46,741 bases of DNA from Prochloraceae cyanobacterium. GTDB taxonomy: Bacteria > Cyanobacteriota > Cyanobacteriia > Cyanobacteriales > JASJDA01. Shown here one piece after another: positions 17,876 through 26,763 of the stretch; the first letter of the stretch is position 1, and the number at the start of each line of letters is the position of its first letter. The stretch covers positions 1-46,741 of the forward strand of contig JASJDA010000058.1 in the NCBI GenBank assembly GCA_030065755.1, given 5' to 3'. A program made the position numbers and the translations under genes. Under the pieces are notes generated by a model. That model had not been told where the DNA came from and made no database searches. It saw only the letters and a program-made list of their open reading frames with translations.

Positions 17876-18002
17876 TGTGGCACTTGTAAAGTCTGTCTGC
17901 TCGAACGAAAAGTACGCTATGACCGAGAACCTGATTGCGAACCAGGCTATATTCTCGCTTGCATTGCTAAGCCACCTCGGAAAGGTGGCGATCGATGCCT
18001 AG
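17876..18002 (+). pseudogene. C-terminal remnant of a plant-type 2Fe-2S ferredoxin, frameshifted
   Basis: The frame reads CGTCKVCLLERKVRYDREPD, then CEPGYILACIAKP. This is the second half of a 2Fe-2S ferredoxin-like domain: cysteines 2 and 3 of the C-x4-C-x2-C cluster site in CGTC, and the last cysteine in LACIAKP. After AKP the frame shifts by one base: skipping one C in CCACCTCGG restores GKVAIDA and a TAG stop (18000-18002), the usual ferredoxin ending. No start codon or N-terminal half precedes it; the bases before 17876 do not encode ferredoxin sequence. It is therefore a truncated, frameshifted relic. It ends 6 bases before the convergent NADAR gene stop. Confidence 0.75.
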
Positions 18003-18007
18003 AGGAT

Positions 18008-18472
18008 TCAAAATCGATCGGCAATCCTTCCATAGCACAATATTTCTCTAACTTCCATTAAAATTTCTCCCAGCCGATTTTTGCCACTGCCATCCTTCCC
18101 GCAGCCCCAATAATAATCAATCGGAGAATTTTCTACAATTAACATTTCTCCTGTGGAAAGCAGCACCTCGCGAATATCCCCGTGAGTTTGAAACTTCTGC
18201 AGCACTGCTTGCTTCATAATCTCGTCTTTTACTTCTTCCCAATCACTGCGCAAGGGATGGCTGCGACTGCGTCCCATTTTTACAGCATCTTTGGGGGTTT
18301 TTACTTCCCGAATTTTATCAGCCCAAAGCCGATCGGTATCGACAAATTTTTGTGCTTGAAAATAATGTTCGCTAGTTACCCACCAAAAACCGTCTAACTC
18401 AAAACCGTGTCTGGAGAAATTAGAAAAACAACCGTAGGGTTTTTCTCTGCTGCTGTAAAAATAAATAGTCAT
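18008..18472 (-). CDS. NADAR domain protein (YbiA-like)
   Basis: A 154-residue single-domain protein of the NADAR/YbiA superfamily: IYFYSSREKPYGCFSNFSRH at the start, WWVTSEHYFQAQKF (about 30-43), the GRSRSHPLRSDWE block, and the closing YYWGCGKDGSGKNRLGEILM. Members cleave N-glycosidic bonds, either in riboflavin-pathway intermediates or in ADP-ribosylated molecules. The conserved E/W/G residues are kept, so it is probably active. It stands alone; the rnj gene upstream on the same strand lies beyond a 100-bp repeat-rich spacer. Confidence 0.9.
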   Translation of the reverse strand: MTIYFYSSREKPYGCFSNFSRHGFELDGFWWVTSEHYFQAQKFVDTDRLWADKIREVKTPKDAVKMGRSRSHPLRSDWEEVKDEIMKQAVLQKFQTHGDIREVLLSTGEMLIVENSPIDYYWGCGKDGSGKNRLGEILMEVREILCYGRIADRF

Positions 18473-18491
18473 AGTTGTGGGAGGTTTGAGG

Positions 18492-18519
18492 GCTGTTTGC
18501 TGTTTGCTGTTTGCTGTTT
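18492..18519. repeat. Short tandem heptamer repeat (GCTGTTT x4)
   Basis: Four copies of GCTGTTT are followed by CATCACCCC twice and AAACTCCCC/AAACTTCCC variants up to about 18566. These short tandem repeats are common between genes in cyanobacteria. They lie between rnj and the NADAR gene and have no obvious role. Confidence 0.8.
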
Positions 18520-18576
18520 GTTTCTCCCCATCACCCCATCACCCCAAACTCCCCAAACTTCCCACACTTACTGAAT

Positions 18577-20352
18577 CTAAAGTCGATCGACTAACTCGCT
18601 AACTTGGCTCGATCGACGTCGGCGATAAGTTCTTGTCGATGCTGGTTTTTGTGGTATTTGCAATAAAAATACTACTAAAGGACGGCTCTGTAGTTCTCTT
18701 CGTGCTAGTCTTTGTAAACTACTTTGAATTGCTTCTCTAACCTCTTTCCAGTCAATTTCTGGGCTCAATCCATTGCCATTCCCATTTTGACTAAATTCAC
18801 TTCCTAGCTCTTTCAAGCTATTTTCAATGCTTCTAATAATTAACTGTTGCAGTAGCGATCGCTCTACTTCGGTTACTACTCCTCGCAGGTGAATTTCTGG
18901 AGTCGCAATCATTTTGCCTTGCCAGTCTACTGCTGCAGCTACAGTAATAACCCCATCTTCTGCTAGCTGTTGTCGTTCTTTCATGACTTGATGGTGAACT
19001 ACTCCAGCGCGATCGACTAGTTCAATTCCTGAAGGGACTTTACCAATTACTTCAATGTTATCTTCTGATAACTCGACAATATCTCCATTATTGATAATTA
19101 CGGTATTATCTTCAGGAATTCCCATGCTGTGAGCCATCTGAGCATGCTTGACTAGCATTCTATGTTCTCCGTGTACTGGTACGAAGAATTTGGGCTTAGT
19201 TAGAGCTAGCATTAGTTTGTGGTCTTCTCTAGAGCCGTGACCGGAAACGTGAATTCCTTGGTTACGACCGTAGATTACGCGGGCTCCTAGCATCATCAAG
19301 CGATCGATTGTGTTGACTACAGCGATCGTATTGCCAGGAATTGGATTAGCGGAAAATACTACTGTATCTCCAGAACGTATTTTAATATGTGGGTGTTCTC
19401 CTCTGGAGATTCGGGTCATTGCTGCTAGAGGTTCTCCCTGGGAGCCAGTTGTAAGAATTAATACTTTCTCGTCTGGTAAACTCCTAATTGCTTTTAGCGG
19501 CTCGAATATATTGTCCGGACACTTTATGTAACCTAATTTACGAGCGTGAGCAATTACATTTAGCATCGATCGCCCTACTACTACCACTTTGCGATTGCGC
19601 TTTTGTGCTAATTCGAGAACTATATTTACTCTATGAACCGACGAGGCAAATGTTGTGATCATTATCCTCCCAGGAGCCTCAGCAATAATTCTGTCTAGAT
19701 TTGGATAAACCGATCTTTCTGAGGGGGTATGTCCTGGTACTTCTGCATTAGTGGAGTCGCTGAGGAGGCATAATACTCCTTTTTCCCCGTGCTCGGCTAA
19801 TTTTTGCAGGTCAAATGTTTCTCCATCTACTGGAGTGTGGTCGATTTTAAAGTCTCCAGTGTGAATTACTACCCCAAGAGGAGTGTTAATAGCTACCGTA
19901 AAGCTATCGGCAATTGAATGGGTATTCCGCAAAAATTCAATTACAAAAGCTTTGCCAATTCTAACCACTTCGCGGGGAAGAACACTTTTGAGTTTAGTAC
20001 GGTTTGCCACTCCTGCTTCTTCTAATTTGTCAGCCAATAAATTCATGGCTAATCTCGGCCCGTATATTATGGGTATGTCGAATTGTTTTAGGTGATAGGC
20101 TATACCGCCGATGTGGTCTTCGTGTCCGTGAGTTACGATCGCGCCTTTAATTTTGTGTCGATTTTCCCGCAGGTAAGTCATGTCTGGGAGTACTATATTT
20201 ATCCCGTGCATTTCATCTGTCGGGAAAGCAATTCCTGCATCTAAGAGCATAATTTCGTCTTCGTACTCGAAGATACAGGTATTTTTGCCAATTTCGTGCA
20301 GTCCGCCCAAGGGTATTATTTTTAGATTGGGTTTCGATTCGTTTTTATTCAT
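18577..20352 (-). CDS. rnj: Ribonuclease J
   Basis: A 591-residue metallo-beta-lactamase/beta-CASP ribonuclease that processes and degrades RNA with endo- and 5'-exonuclease activity. Zinc-site motif HGHEDHIGG with H75, H77, D79 and H80; further ligands in NTHSIADS and HTGDFKIDHTP; beta-CASP motifs in LSDSTNAEVPG, TTFASSVHR and PVHGEHRM; and the C-terminal RNase J domain from about 450. The start has a good ribosome binding site (AAGGAGG, 5 bp before ATG). It lies downstream of dapA on the same strand behind a 353-bp A-rich leader, and asd-dapA-rnj is the expected cyanobacterial order. Confidence 0.96.
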   Translation of the reverse strand: MNKNESKPNLKIIPLGGLHEIGKNTCIFEYEDEIMLLDAGIAFPTDEMHGINIVLPDMTYLRENRHKIKGAIVTHGHEDHIGGIAYHLKQFDIPIIYGPRLAMNLLADKLEEAGVANRTKLKSVLPREVVRIGKAFVIEFLRNTHSIADSFTVAINTPLGVVIHTGDFKIDHTPVDGETFDLQKLAEHGEKGVLCLLSDSTNAEVPGHTPSERSVYPNLDRIIAEAPGRIMITTFASSVHRVNIVLELAQKRNRKVVVVGRSMLNVIAHARKLGYIKCPDNIFEPLKAIRSLPDEKVLILTTGSQGEPLAAMTRISRGEHPHIKIRSGDTVVFSANPIPGNTIAVVNTIDRLMMLGARVIYGRNQGIHVSGHGSREDHKLMLALTKPKFFVPVHGEHRMLVKHAQMAHSMGIPEDNTVIINNGDIVELSEDNIEVIGKVPSGIELVDRAGVVHHQVMKERQQLAEDGVITVAAAVDWQGKMIATPEIHLRGVVTEVERSLLQQLIIRSIENSLKELGSEFSQNGNGNGLSPEIDWKEVREAIQSSLQRLARRELQSRPLVVFLLQIPQKPASTRTYRRRRSSQVSELVDRL

Positions 20353-20705
20353 TGTCCTCCTTAGATTATTCGGTCTTTTTGTGGTATTTAAATTGATTTA
20401 TTTCCTCTTGCTTTTTGCTTGTTTATTTTCTCTTTAATAAAATATTTTTCCCTTCTTTTTTATGACAATTCTTATTAGTGTAGTTTTTTTCATTTCATCC
20501 ATTTTATATTCATTCTCAATCTATTTACTGCGCTTCCCTTATGTTTTTCTTCCTTTATCTAATAGTACTAATATTAACAAATTAGGACAGTTCGGTTTCC
20601 TGCCCTGTACGAGCCACAATACTCTTGATTATATTTTTGTTATTTTCAAATATAATTTAGCAATCTAGAATATTTATTTCTCATTTACCGACTAACCAAG
20701 CTAAC
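20353..20705 (-). other. A/G-rich untranslated leader between dapA and rnj
   Basis: This gap of 353 bases holds no convincing gene. Read on the minus strand it is strongly purine-rich and ends in the rnj ribosome binding site. A pyrimidine-rich plus-strand reading frame at 20462-20668 encodes a hydrophobic peptide but has no ribosome binding site or recognisable family and is most likely fortuitous. The region probably carries an rnj promoter and a long leader. Confidence 0.5.
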
Positions 20706-21596
20706 TCAATCTAACTCCTTTAAAACTGTTTTTAATTTCTCTTTTAGCTCGTTATCTAGCTCGCAAAGAGGCAAGCGTAATTTTCCTACATTCCAGCCTT
20801 GTAAATTTAAAGCTGCTTTAACAGGGATAGGATTTGTGGTACAAAACAGGGCTTTATACAAAGGATATAGTCTCAGATGAATTTCTTTAGCAACACTAGT
20901 ATTCCCAGATTCAAAAGCTACAATCATCTGGTGGATTTTTTTGCCCGCTAAATGGCTAGCTACGCTAACTACACCACTTGCGCCAACGGTTAGCATGGGC
21001 AAAGTCAGAAAATCTTCCCCAGAATAAATACTAAATGATTCTGGTGTCAGAGAGCGAATTTCACAAGCCTTCTCCAAATTACCACTAGCTTCTTTGATAG
21101 CTACGATATTTTCTATTTGGGCTAGTTTAGCTACAGTCTCGGGATCTAGATTGCGACTGGTGCGACCAGGGACATTATAGAGCATTATGGGTAAATCGGG
21201 ACAATTTAAAGCGATCGCCTTAAAATGCTCGTAGAGTCCTGCCTGGGGTGGTTTGTTATAGTAGGGAACTACTTGTAGTGTTCCGTCTAATCCTAGCATA
21301 GCAGCTTTTTGTGTAGCCGCGATCGCTTCTGATGTGGAGTTAGAGCCCGTACCTGCTATTACTTTAGCTTTACCTGCTGCCGCCTTTTGTACTACTTTAA
21401 ACAGCTCGTACTCTTCTTCCCAGGTCAGAGTCGGGGATTCTCCAGTAGTCCCGCAGATTACAAGACCGTCATTAGCTTGGGAAGATATTAAATGGACGGC
21501 CAATTCTTCAGCTACAGCATAATTGACGCTGCCATCGGGGTTGAATGGCGTTACCATAGCGGTAATCACTCTGCCAAAATAAGGTTCTGGGCTCAT
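20706..21596 (-). CDS. dapA: 4-hydroxy-tetrahydrodipicolinate synthase
   Basis: A 296-residue TIM-barrel enzyme condensing pyruvate with aspartate semialdehyde in the lysine/diaminopimelate pathway. Seen: GTTGESPTL (49-57, with the active-site threonines), YYNKPPQ (112-118), catalytic tyrosine Y140 in LYNVPGRT, Schiff-base lysine K168 in VAIKEASGN, and the SGEDFL and GVVSVASH barrel motifs. The length is typical. It lies 20 bp downstream of asd, the gene for the preceding enzyme, and is almost certainly co-transcribed with it. Confidence 0.97.
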   Translation of the reverse strand: MSPEPYFGRVITAMVTPFNPDGSVNYAVAEELAVHLISSQANDGLVICGTTGESPTLTWEEEYELFKVVQKAAAGKAKVIAGTGSNSTSEAIAATQKAAMLGLDGTLQVVPYYNKPPQAGLYEHFKAIALNCPDLPIMLYNVPGRTSRNLDPETVAKLAQIENIVAIKEASGNLEKACEIRSLTPESFSIYSGEDFLTLPMLTVGASGVVSVASHLAGKKIHQMIVAFESGNTSVAKEIHLRLYPLYKALFCTTNPIPVKAALNLQGWNVGKLRLPLCELDNELKEKLKTVLKELD

Positions 21597-21616
21597 TTTT
21601 TCTCGCTCTCAACAAA

Positions 21617-22678
21617 CTAATTAACAGATATTGTCTTTTGTGGGGTTCCCAATAAATTTTCTTTTACCAACAACTCGCCTATTTGCACTGCATTTAGTGC
21701 TGCTCCCTTGCGAATTTGATCTCCGCTAATCCATAATTCCAATCCACAGGGGTGAGAGAGATCCTGACGAATTCTACCTACTAAAACATCGTCAGCTCCA
21801 CTAGCGTCTATTGGCATAGGAAAATAATTAGCCTGCCAATCTTCTACTAGTTTGACTCCTTCTGTCTTAGAGAGAATTTCTCTAGCAACAGAAACATCAA
21901 AAGGTGTTTCAAACTCTAGGTTAATCGCTTCTGAATGCGCCCTCAATACTGGTACTCGGATGCAAGTAGCGCTCAAGCGTAATTGGGGTTCGTTAAATAT
22001 TTTGCGAGTTTCATTAATCATTTTCATTTCTTCGGTACAGTACCCCTGTTCGTTGAGAGGAGTATTGTGGGGAAATAAATTAAATGCCAAGGGGTAAGGA
22101 AATGCTTCTGTTTTGGGAGTTTCGCCATTTAAGATCGATCGCGTCTGCGATTCTAATTCTGCCATTGCCATAGCCCCAGCACCACTGGCAGATTGGTAAG
22201 TAGCAACTACGATCCGCTTTACTGGTTGTATTTTATGGAGGGGCCAAACTGCCATCGCCATTAAAATTGTCGTGCAGTTAGGATTAGCTATTATACCTCG
22301 GTGAGCGGCAGCAGCTTCAGGATTTATTTCTGGCACGATTAAAGGCACTTGGGGATCCATGCGGAAAGCACTGGAGTTATCAACGATCGCCGCTCCTGCT
22401 TTTATGGCAATAGAAGCCCATTTTTTCGTTGTCGAACTGCCAGCAGACGCTAAAACCAAGTCTATATCGTCAAATGAATTCTCGTTAACTGCTTCTACTA
22501 CTAGCTTTTCCTCTCTAAAAATTATAGTTTTGCCCGCAGAACGAGGAGAAGCTAACAACTTTAATTTTTTAACTGGGAATTGACGATTTTCTAGCAGTTC
22601 GATTAATTCCGTCCCTACTGCTCCTGTTGCTCCGAGAATGGCGACTCTAACTCGATCGGACAAATCAATTTCCTCCAT
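21617..22678 (-). CDS. asd: Aspartate-semialdehyde dehydrogenase
   Basis: A 353-residue NADP-dependent enzyme reducing aspartyl phosphate to aspartate semialdehyde, the branch point to lysine, threonine and methionine. NADP-binding loop GATGAVGTELIELL (16-29), the ASAGSST motif (78-84), catalytic cysteine C135 in NPNCTT, and the histidine region RVPVLRAHSEAINLEFE are all present. It is the first gene of the asd-dapA pair and is divergent from tig. The first few residues (MEEIDLSDR) are slightly longer than many homologues but carry no alternative start nearby. Confidence 0.97.
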   Translation of the reverse strand: MEEIDLSDRVRVAILGATGAVGTELIELLENRQFPVKKLKLLASPRSAGKTIIFREEKLVVEAVNENSFDDIDLVLASAGSSTTKKWASIAIKAGAAIVDNSSAFRMDPQVPLIVPEINPEAAAAHRGIIANPNCTTILMAMAVWPLHKIQPVKRIVVATYQSASGAGAMAMAELESQTRSILNGETPKTEAFPYPLAFNLFPHNTPLNEQGYCTEEMKMINETRKIFNEPQLRLSATCIRVPVLRAHSEAINLEFETPFDVSVAREILSKTEGVKLVEDWQANYFPMPIDASGADDVLVGRIRQDLSHPCGLELWISGDQIRKGAALNAVQIGELLVKENLLGTPQKTISVN

Positions 22679-23064
22679 TAAATAGTTTAATTTTATAGAT
22701 AATTACATTTAATTTAAAAAATAACCTCTCCTGCTCTCCTGCCCTCCTGCAGCCTTGACCGATAACTTTGGGATCTACTGAAGGTAGGTTACACCTTTTG
22801 TGTAACAGTTAGAGGTAGTATAATAAAAAATTACTTATTGTTGACATAAACATCTGTCAGCAACCCGCCCGCGAGGGAAAAGCAATGGCTTTCCTCACCC
22901 CAAAAAGCACAACGCGATCTGCTTTGCGGCAAGGCGAGGGAGTAAGTATGGGTGGGTTTTGCAGGTTTCCACTGAAAAAACCTGTACGCGTAGCGGTTAT
23001 AATTCCTACGTCCGTTTCGTCCGCTATATGTATAATGGCGGTTTCAACGTTTCAAGGTATATAC
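22679..23064. other. Divergent asd/tig intergenic region with a hairpin and a repeat-like segment
   Basis: This 386-bp region contains a 7-bp hairpin (GTTACAC at 22788-22794 with GTGTAAC at 22800-22806). From about 22861 to 22960 comes a GC-rich, repeat-like segment bounded by AACCCGCCC and GGGTGGGTTT, imperfect inverted copies. A second small hairpin, CAGGTTT/AAACCTG, follows at about 22963-22985. TACGCGTAGCGGTTAT (22985-23000) resembles dispersed cyanobacterial repeats. The segment is open in the tig frame, which creates a false 60-residue N-terminal extension. Promoters for asd and tig must lie here. Confidence 0.5.
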
Positions 23065-24462
23065 ATGAAAGTAACCCAGGAAAAGCTTCCTGCTAGCCAA
23101 ATTGGTTTGGAAATAGAAATTTCTGCTGAAACCTCGAAAAATGCTTACGACAAGGTGGTACAAAACCTAGCTCGCACGACCAACATTCCTGGGTTTCGCA
23201 AAGGGAAAGTGCCTCGCCATATTTTGGTGCAGCGTTTAGGCTCTCAACGAATTAAGGCAGCAGCTTTAGAAGAAATGATTCAAAACACTCTTGAGAGTGC
23301 AATTAAACAAGAATCAATAGAAAGTCTTGGTAACTACCAGTTGCGTTCTGATTTTGAAGAATTACTTCAAAAGTACAAGCCAGGAGAAATTTTGATCGTT
23401 TCTGCTTCTGTGGACGTTCCTCCCACTGTTGAGCTAGGAGAAGAATATAAAAACTTGAGTGTTAAGGCAGAAGAAACAATATACGAACCCTCTCAAGTAG
23501 ATGAATTTATAGAACAGCGTCGCAAAGAACAAGCCACTCTAGTTCCTGTAGAAGAACGCCCCTCGCAAATGGGAGACGTGGTAGTAATAGATTACCAAGG
23601 TCGATCGCCTTCAGAAGAAGGACAACAAGGGGAAGAAATTCCAGGTACAGGGGCAAAAGATTTCCAGGTAGAGCTTGAAGAGGGACGCTTTATTGCGGGA
23701 ATGGTAGAAGGAATAGTGGGAATGAAGCCAGAAGAAACTAAAGAAGTTTCCGTGACGTTCCCAGAAGATTATCCCAATGAGGATTTAGCTGGGAATGGAG
23801 CTGTTTTTACTATTACCCTTAAAGAAATTAAAGAAAAAGAACTGCCCGAATTAGATGACGACTTCGCTCAAGAAGCCAGCGAGTTCGAGACAATGGCGCA
23901 GTTGAGAGAGTCCTTGGAGTCCCAATTTAAGGAAAAAGCCGAAAAAGAGACGAAAAACAGCATTCACAAGGCAATAATCGAGCAATTGGTAGAAATCAAC
24001 CAGTCACTCGAACTTCCAGAAACTATGGTTAAGGAGGAAGTAGACGCACTGCTGACTCAAACCGCAATGCAAATGCAACAAATGGGAGTAGATATTAAGA
24101 AGTTGTTTACCCCAGAAAATTTACCTCAGATGCGAGAGCGATCGCGCACTGAAGCAGTAGATCGCCTCAAACAACAGGTAATTCTTAAAGAAATCGGCAA
24201 ACGAGAATCTATTGAGGTGGAAGCCGAAGCCATAGAAGCTAAGATTGAAGAAGTTCGAGAGCAACTATCAGGTCAAGAAGTAGATCTCGAGCGCCTGCGA
24301 AATATGGTGACAGAAGATCTAGTTCAAGAAAAAACTTTAGATTGGTTGAGCGATCGCGCTAACATTGAGTTAGTGGCCAAAGGAACTCTAAATCAATCCG
24401 AAGAAACCCCAGAAGAAAGCCAACCAGAACCAGAAACTCCCGCCGAATCGCCAGAAGGATAA
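23065..24462 (+). CDS. tig: Trigger factor
   Basis: A ribosome-associated chaperone and prolyl isomerase, 465 residues from the ATG at 23065 (MKVTQEKLPASQIGLEIEIS). That start is chosen because homologues begin with this sequence; the open frame continues 60 codons further upstream through a repeat-like segment that bears no similarity to the family. Ribosome-docking loop GFRKGKVPRH (about 41-50), FKBP-type isomerase domain from GDVVVIDYQG to about residue 260, and the long helical C-terminal chaperone arms. The last 20 residues are a Glu/Pro/Ser tail typical of cyanobacterial forms. It is followed by clpP and clpX, the conserved cyanobacterial order. Confidence 0.95.
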   Translation: MKVTQEKLPASQIGLEIEISAETSKNAYDKVVQNLARTTNIPGFRKGKVPRHILVQRLGSQRIKAAALEEMIQNTLESAIKQESIESLGNYQLRSDFEELLQKYKPGEILIVSASVDVPPTVELGEEYKNLSVKAEETIYEPSQVDEFIEQRRKEQATLVPVEERPSQMGDVVVIDYQGRSPSEEGQQGEEIPGTGAKDFQVELEEGRFIAGMVEGIVGMKPEETKEVSVTFPEDYPNEDLAGNGAVFTITLKEIKEKELPELDDDFAQEASEFETMAQLRESLESQFKEKAEKETKNSIHKAIIEQLVEINQSLELPETMVKEEVDALLTQTAMQMQQMGVDIKKLFTPENLPQMRERSRTEAVDRLKQQVILKEIGKRESIEVEAEAIEAKIEEVREQLSGQEVDLERLRNMVTEDLVQEKTLDWLSDRANIELVAKGTLNQSEETPEESQPEPETPAESPEG

Positions 24463-24657
24463 ACATTAAAAAAAGTAAAGTTTTTCCGAACTTTTGTCCT
24501 TTTTAAGCTGATCTTGATAAGCTAACTACTGATAAAAAGTTGCGGCATAATAGTGACAGGAGGACAAAAGGAAAATCGACAAGGCACGATCGGGGGCCGA
24601 GAAATTCCCAAACCCCGTCAACAGAAATGTTCGCTCGACTTATTTAGTTTAAAAGCA

Positions 24658-25368
24658 ATGATTCGCTCCCAAGCCGCCAACTATCCAATTATCAATCAAA
24701 CTGACAAGAAAGTCTACGCCATCAGCGATCGTAAATCGAGCAGCATCGTCAATGTTGTCCCCATGGTAGTAGAACAGTCTGGTGTCGGAGAAAGAGCCTT
24801 TGACATCTATTCTCGACTGCTGCGAGAAAGAATCGTATTTCTAGGCACTCCGATCGACGACAACGTAGCTGACTCAGTAGTAGCTCAGTTACTCTACTTA
24901 GAAGCAGAAGATTCAGAAAAAGACATTCAAGTATACATAAACTCCCCTGGAGGGTCGGTTTATGCGGGAATGGCAATATACGACACCATGCAGCAAATTC
25001 GTCCGGACATAGTAACGATATGTTTTGGATTAGCTGCTAGTATGGGAGCCTTCCTACTCTCAGGCGGCACGAAAGGCAAGCGTATGGCTCTGCCGAGCGC
25101 TAGGATAATGATACACCAACCCCTAGGAGGGGCTCAAGGTCAAGCGTCTGAGATAGCAATACAAGCCAAAGAAATACTCTATATAAAGAAAAAGCTAAAC
25201 GAGCTAATATCTGCTCACACGGGTCAACCTTTTGAGCAAATAGCAGCAGACACGGAGCGAGATTTCTACATGTCGTCAAAAGAAGCAGTAGAATATGGCT
25301 TGATCGATCGAGTAATCTCGCGGCAAACGTCAAATCAATCGACAGTTCCACTAACATCACTCAAATAA
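24658..25368 (+). CDS. clpP: ATP-dependent Clp protease proteolytic subunit
   Basis: Serine peptidase subunit that forms the Clp barrel and works with ClpX, encoded next. The catalytic triad is intact: Ser in AASMGAFLL, His 25 residues later in MIHQPLGG, and Asp a further 49 residues on in DTERDFYMS, the spacing of E. coli ClpP. The start is uncertain. ATG 24658 gives 236 residues with a 35-residue N-terminal extension. A GTG at 24553 in the same frame would add 35 more, and ATG 24763 (MVVEQSG) would give the compact form of most ClpPs. A strong AGGAGG at 24558-24563 has no start codon at the right distance. The stop lies 10 bp before clpX, indicating one transcript. Confidence 0.92.
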   Translation: MIRSQAANYPIINQTDKKVYAISDRKSSSIVNVVPMVVEQSGVGERAFDIYSRLLRERIVFLGTPIDDNVADSVVAQLLYLEAEDSEKDIQVYINSPGGSVYAGMAIYDTMQQIRPDIVTICFGLAASMGAFLLSGGTKGKRMALPSARIMIHQPLGGAQGQASEIAIQAKEILYIKKKLNELISAHTGQPFEQIAADTERDFYMSSKEAVEYGLIDRVISRQTSNQSTVPLTSLK

Positions 25369-25378
25369 GAGGATATCT

Positions 25379-26734
25379 ATGCCGTCCAAGTATGACTCTC
25401 ATCTAAAATGTTCGTTTTGCGGTAAATCGCAAGAGCAAGTACGCAAACTAATAGCAGGTCCTGGAGTATACATTTGCGATGAATGTGTGGAACTGTGTAA
25501 CGAAATTTTGGATGAGGAGCTAATAGACGCCTCAGCTACAGTCACAGCAACGACATCTCGGCAAGAACAACAACTAGCCAAGCCGAAATCTAAATCAGAA
25601 CGGCTGTCGTTGAAAGAAATACCGAAGCCGAGAGAGATCAAAAAATACTTGGACGAGTACGTAATAGGTCAAGAAGAGGCGAAAAAAGTCCTCTCTGTAG
25701 CAGTATACAACCACTACAAGCGTCTAAATTGGCTGCAGGCGAAAAAAAATAGTGCCGCCAAAGGAGAAATAGATGAAGGGGTAGAGCTGCAAAAGACTAA
25801 CATACTTTTAGTCGGTCCTACAGGTTCGGGGAAAACTCTGCTAGCTCAAACCCTAGCAAAAATATTGCAAGTTCCTTTTGCTGTAGCTGATGCAACCACC
25901 CTCACCGAAGCAGGATACGTGGGGGAAGATGTAGAAAATATCCTTCTGAGACTACTTCAAGTATCTGATTTGGATGTAGAAGAAGCCCAAAGAGGAATCA
26001 TCTACATCGACGAAATAGATAAGGTGGCTCGCAAGAGCGAAAATCCCTCTATAACCCGTGACGTATCTGGGGAAGGAGTACAGCAAGCATTATTGAAAAT
26101 GCTGGAAGGAACTATAGCCAACGTTCCCCCCCAAGGAGGGAGAAAGCACCCATATCAAGACTGCATCCAGATAGATACTAGCAATATTCTTTTCGTCTGC
26201 GGCGGGGCTTTTGTGGGCTTAGAAAAGGTAATAGAACAAAGGATTGGCAAAAAGACGATCGGTTTCGTCCAGGAAGGGCGAGAAGTGCAGTCCAAAGAAA
26301 AGCGGACAGCACAAATTATGAAAAATTTAGAACCAGACGATCTGGTTAAATTCGGGATGATTCCAGAGTTTGTGGGACGCATACCCGCGATCGCCGCCCT
26401 CAATCCCTTAGATGAAAAAGCGCTGATAGCAATCTTGACCGAACCCAAAAATGCTCTAGTCAAGCAATATCAAAAACTGTTGAACATGGACGACGTAGAG
26501 CTAGAGTTTAAGCCAGATGCAGTCAAAGCGATCGCCGCAGAAGCCTACAGGCGCAAAACAGGTGCGAGAGCGCTGCGAGGAATTGTCGAAGAACTCATGT
26601 TAGATATAATGTACGAGCTACCTTCTCGCAAAGACCTAGGTTATTGCTCGATCACCAAAGAAATGGTAGAGAAGCGATCGACCGCAGAACTTTTGTTACA
26701 TCCATCATCTTTACCGAAACAAGAAACGGCTTAA
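25379..26734 (+). CDS. clpX: ATP-dependent Clp protease ATP-binding subunit ClpX
   Basis: A 451-residue AAA+ unfoldase that feeds substrates to ClpP. C4 zinc-binding domain with C11, C14, C33 and C36; Walker A GPTGSGKT (146-153); pore loop GYVGED; Walker [14 protein letters not shown] loop; the ClpP-docking tripeptide IGF in [10 protein letters not shown]; and sensor 2 RKTGARALR. Compared with E. coli ClpX (about 424 residues) the extra length is in the linker after the zinc finger ([14 protein letters not shown]) and the insert [13 protein letters not shown]. It is co-transcribed with clpP. An alpha/beta hydrolase gene follows 29 bp later. Confidence 0.97.
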   Translation: MPSKYDSHLKCSFCGKSQEQVRKLIAGPGVYICDECVELCNEILDEELIDASATVTATTSRQEQQLAKPKSKSERLSLKEIPKPREIKKYLDEYVIGQEEAKKVLSVAVYNHYKRLNWLQAKKNSAAKGEIDEGVELQKTNILLVGPTGSGKTLLAQTLAKILQVPFAVADATTLTEAGYVGEDVENILLRLLQVSDLDVEEAQRGIIYIDEIDKVARKSENPSITRDVSGEGVQQALLKMLEGTIANVPPQGGRKHPYQDCIQIDTSNILFVCGGAFVGLEKVIEQRIGKKTIGFVQEGREVQSKEKRTAQIMKNLEPDDLVKFGMIPEFVGRIPAIAALNPLDEKALIAILTEPKNALVKQYQKLLNMDDVELEFKPDAVKAIAAEAYRRKTGARALRGIVEELMLDIMYELPSRKDLGYCSITKEMVEKRSTAELLLHPSSLPKQETA

Positions 26735-26763
26735 TAGGATACAAGTAAGTGGTTATTTAGGCA

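Noticed and set aside
18485-18570. CRISPR-like array
   Set aside because: The repeated units are 7-9 bp tandem copies without spacers; no CRISPR repeat or cas gene occurs in the window.
20462-20668. 68-codon plus-strand frame encoding a hydrophobic peptide in the rnj leader
   Set aside because: Its hydrophobicity follows from the pyrimidine-rich strand; there is no ribosome binding site or family resemblance, and it is antisense to the leader.
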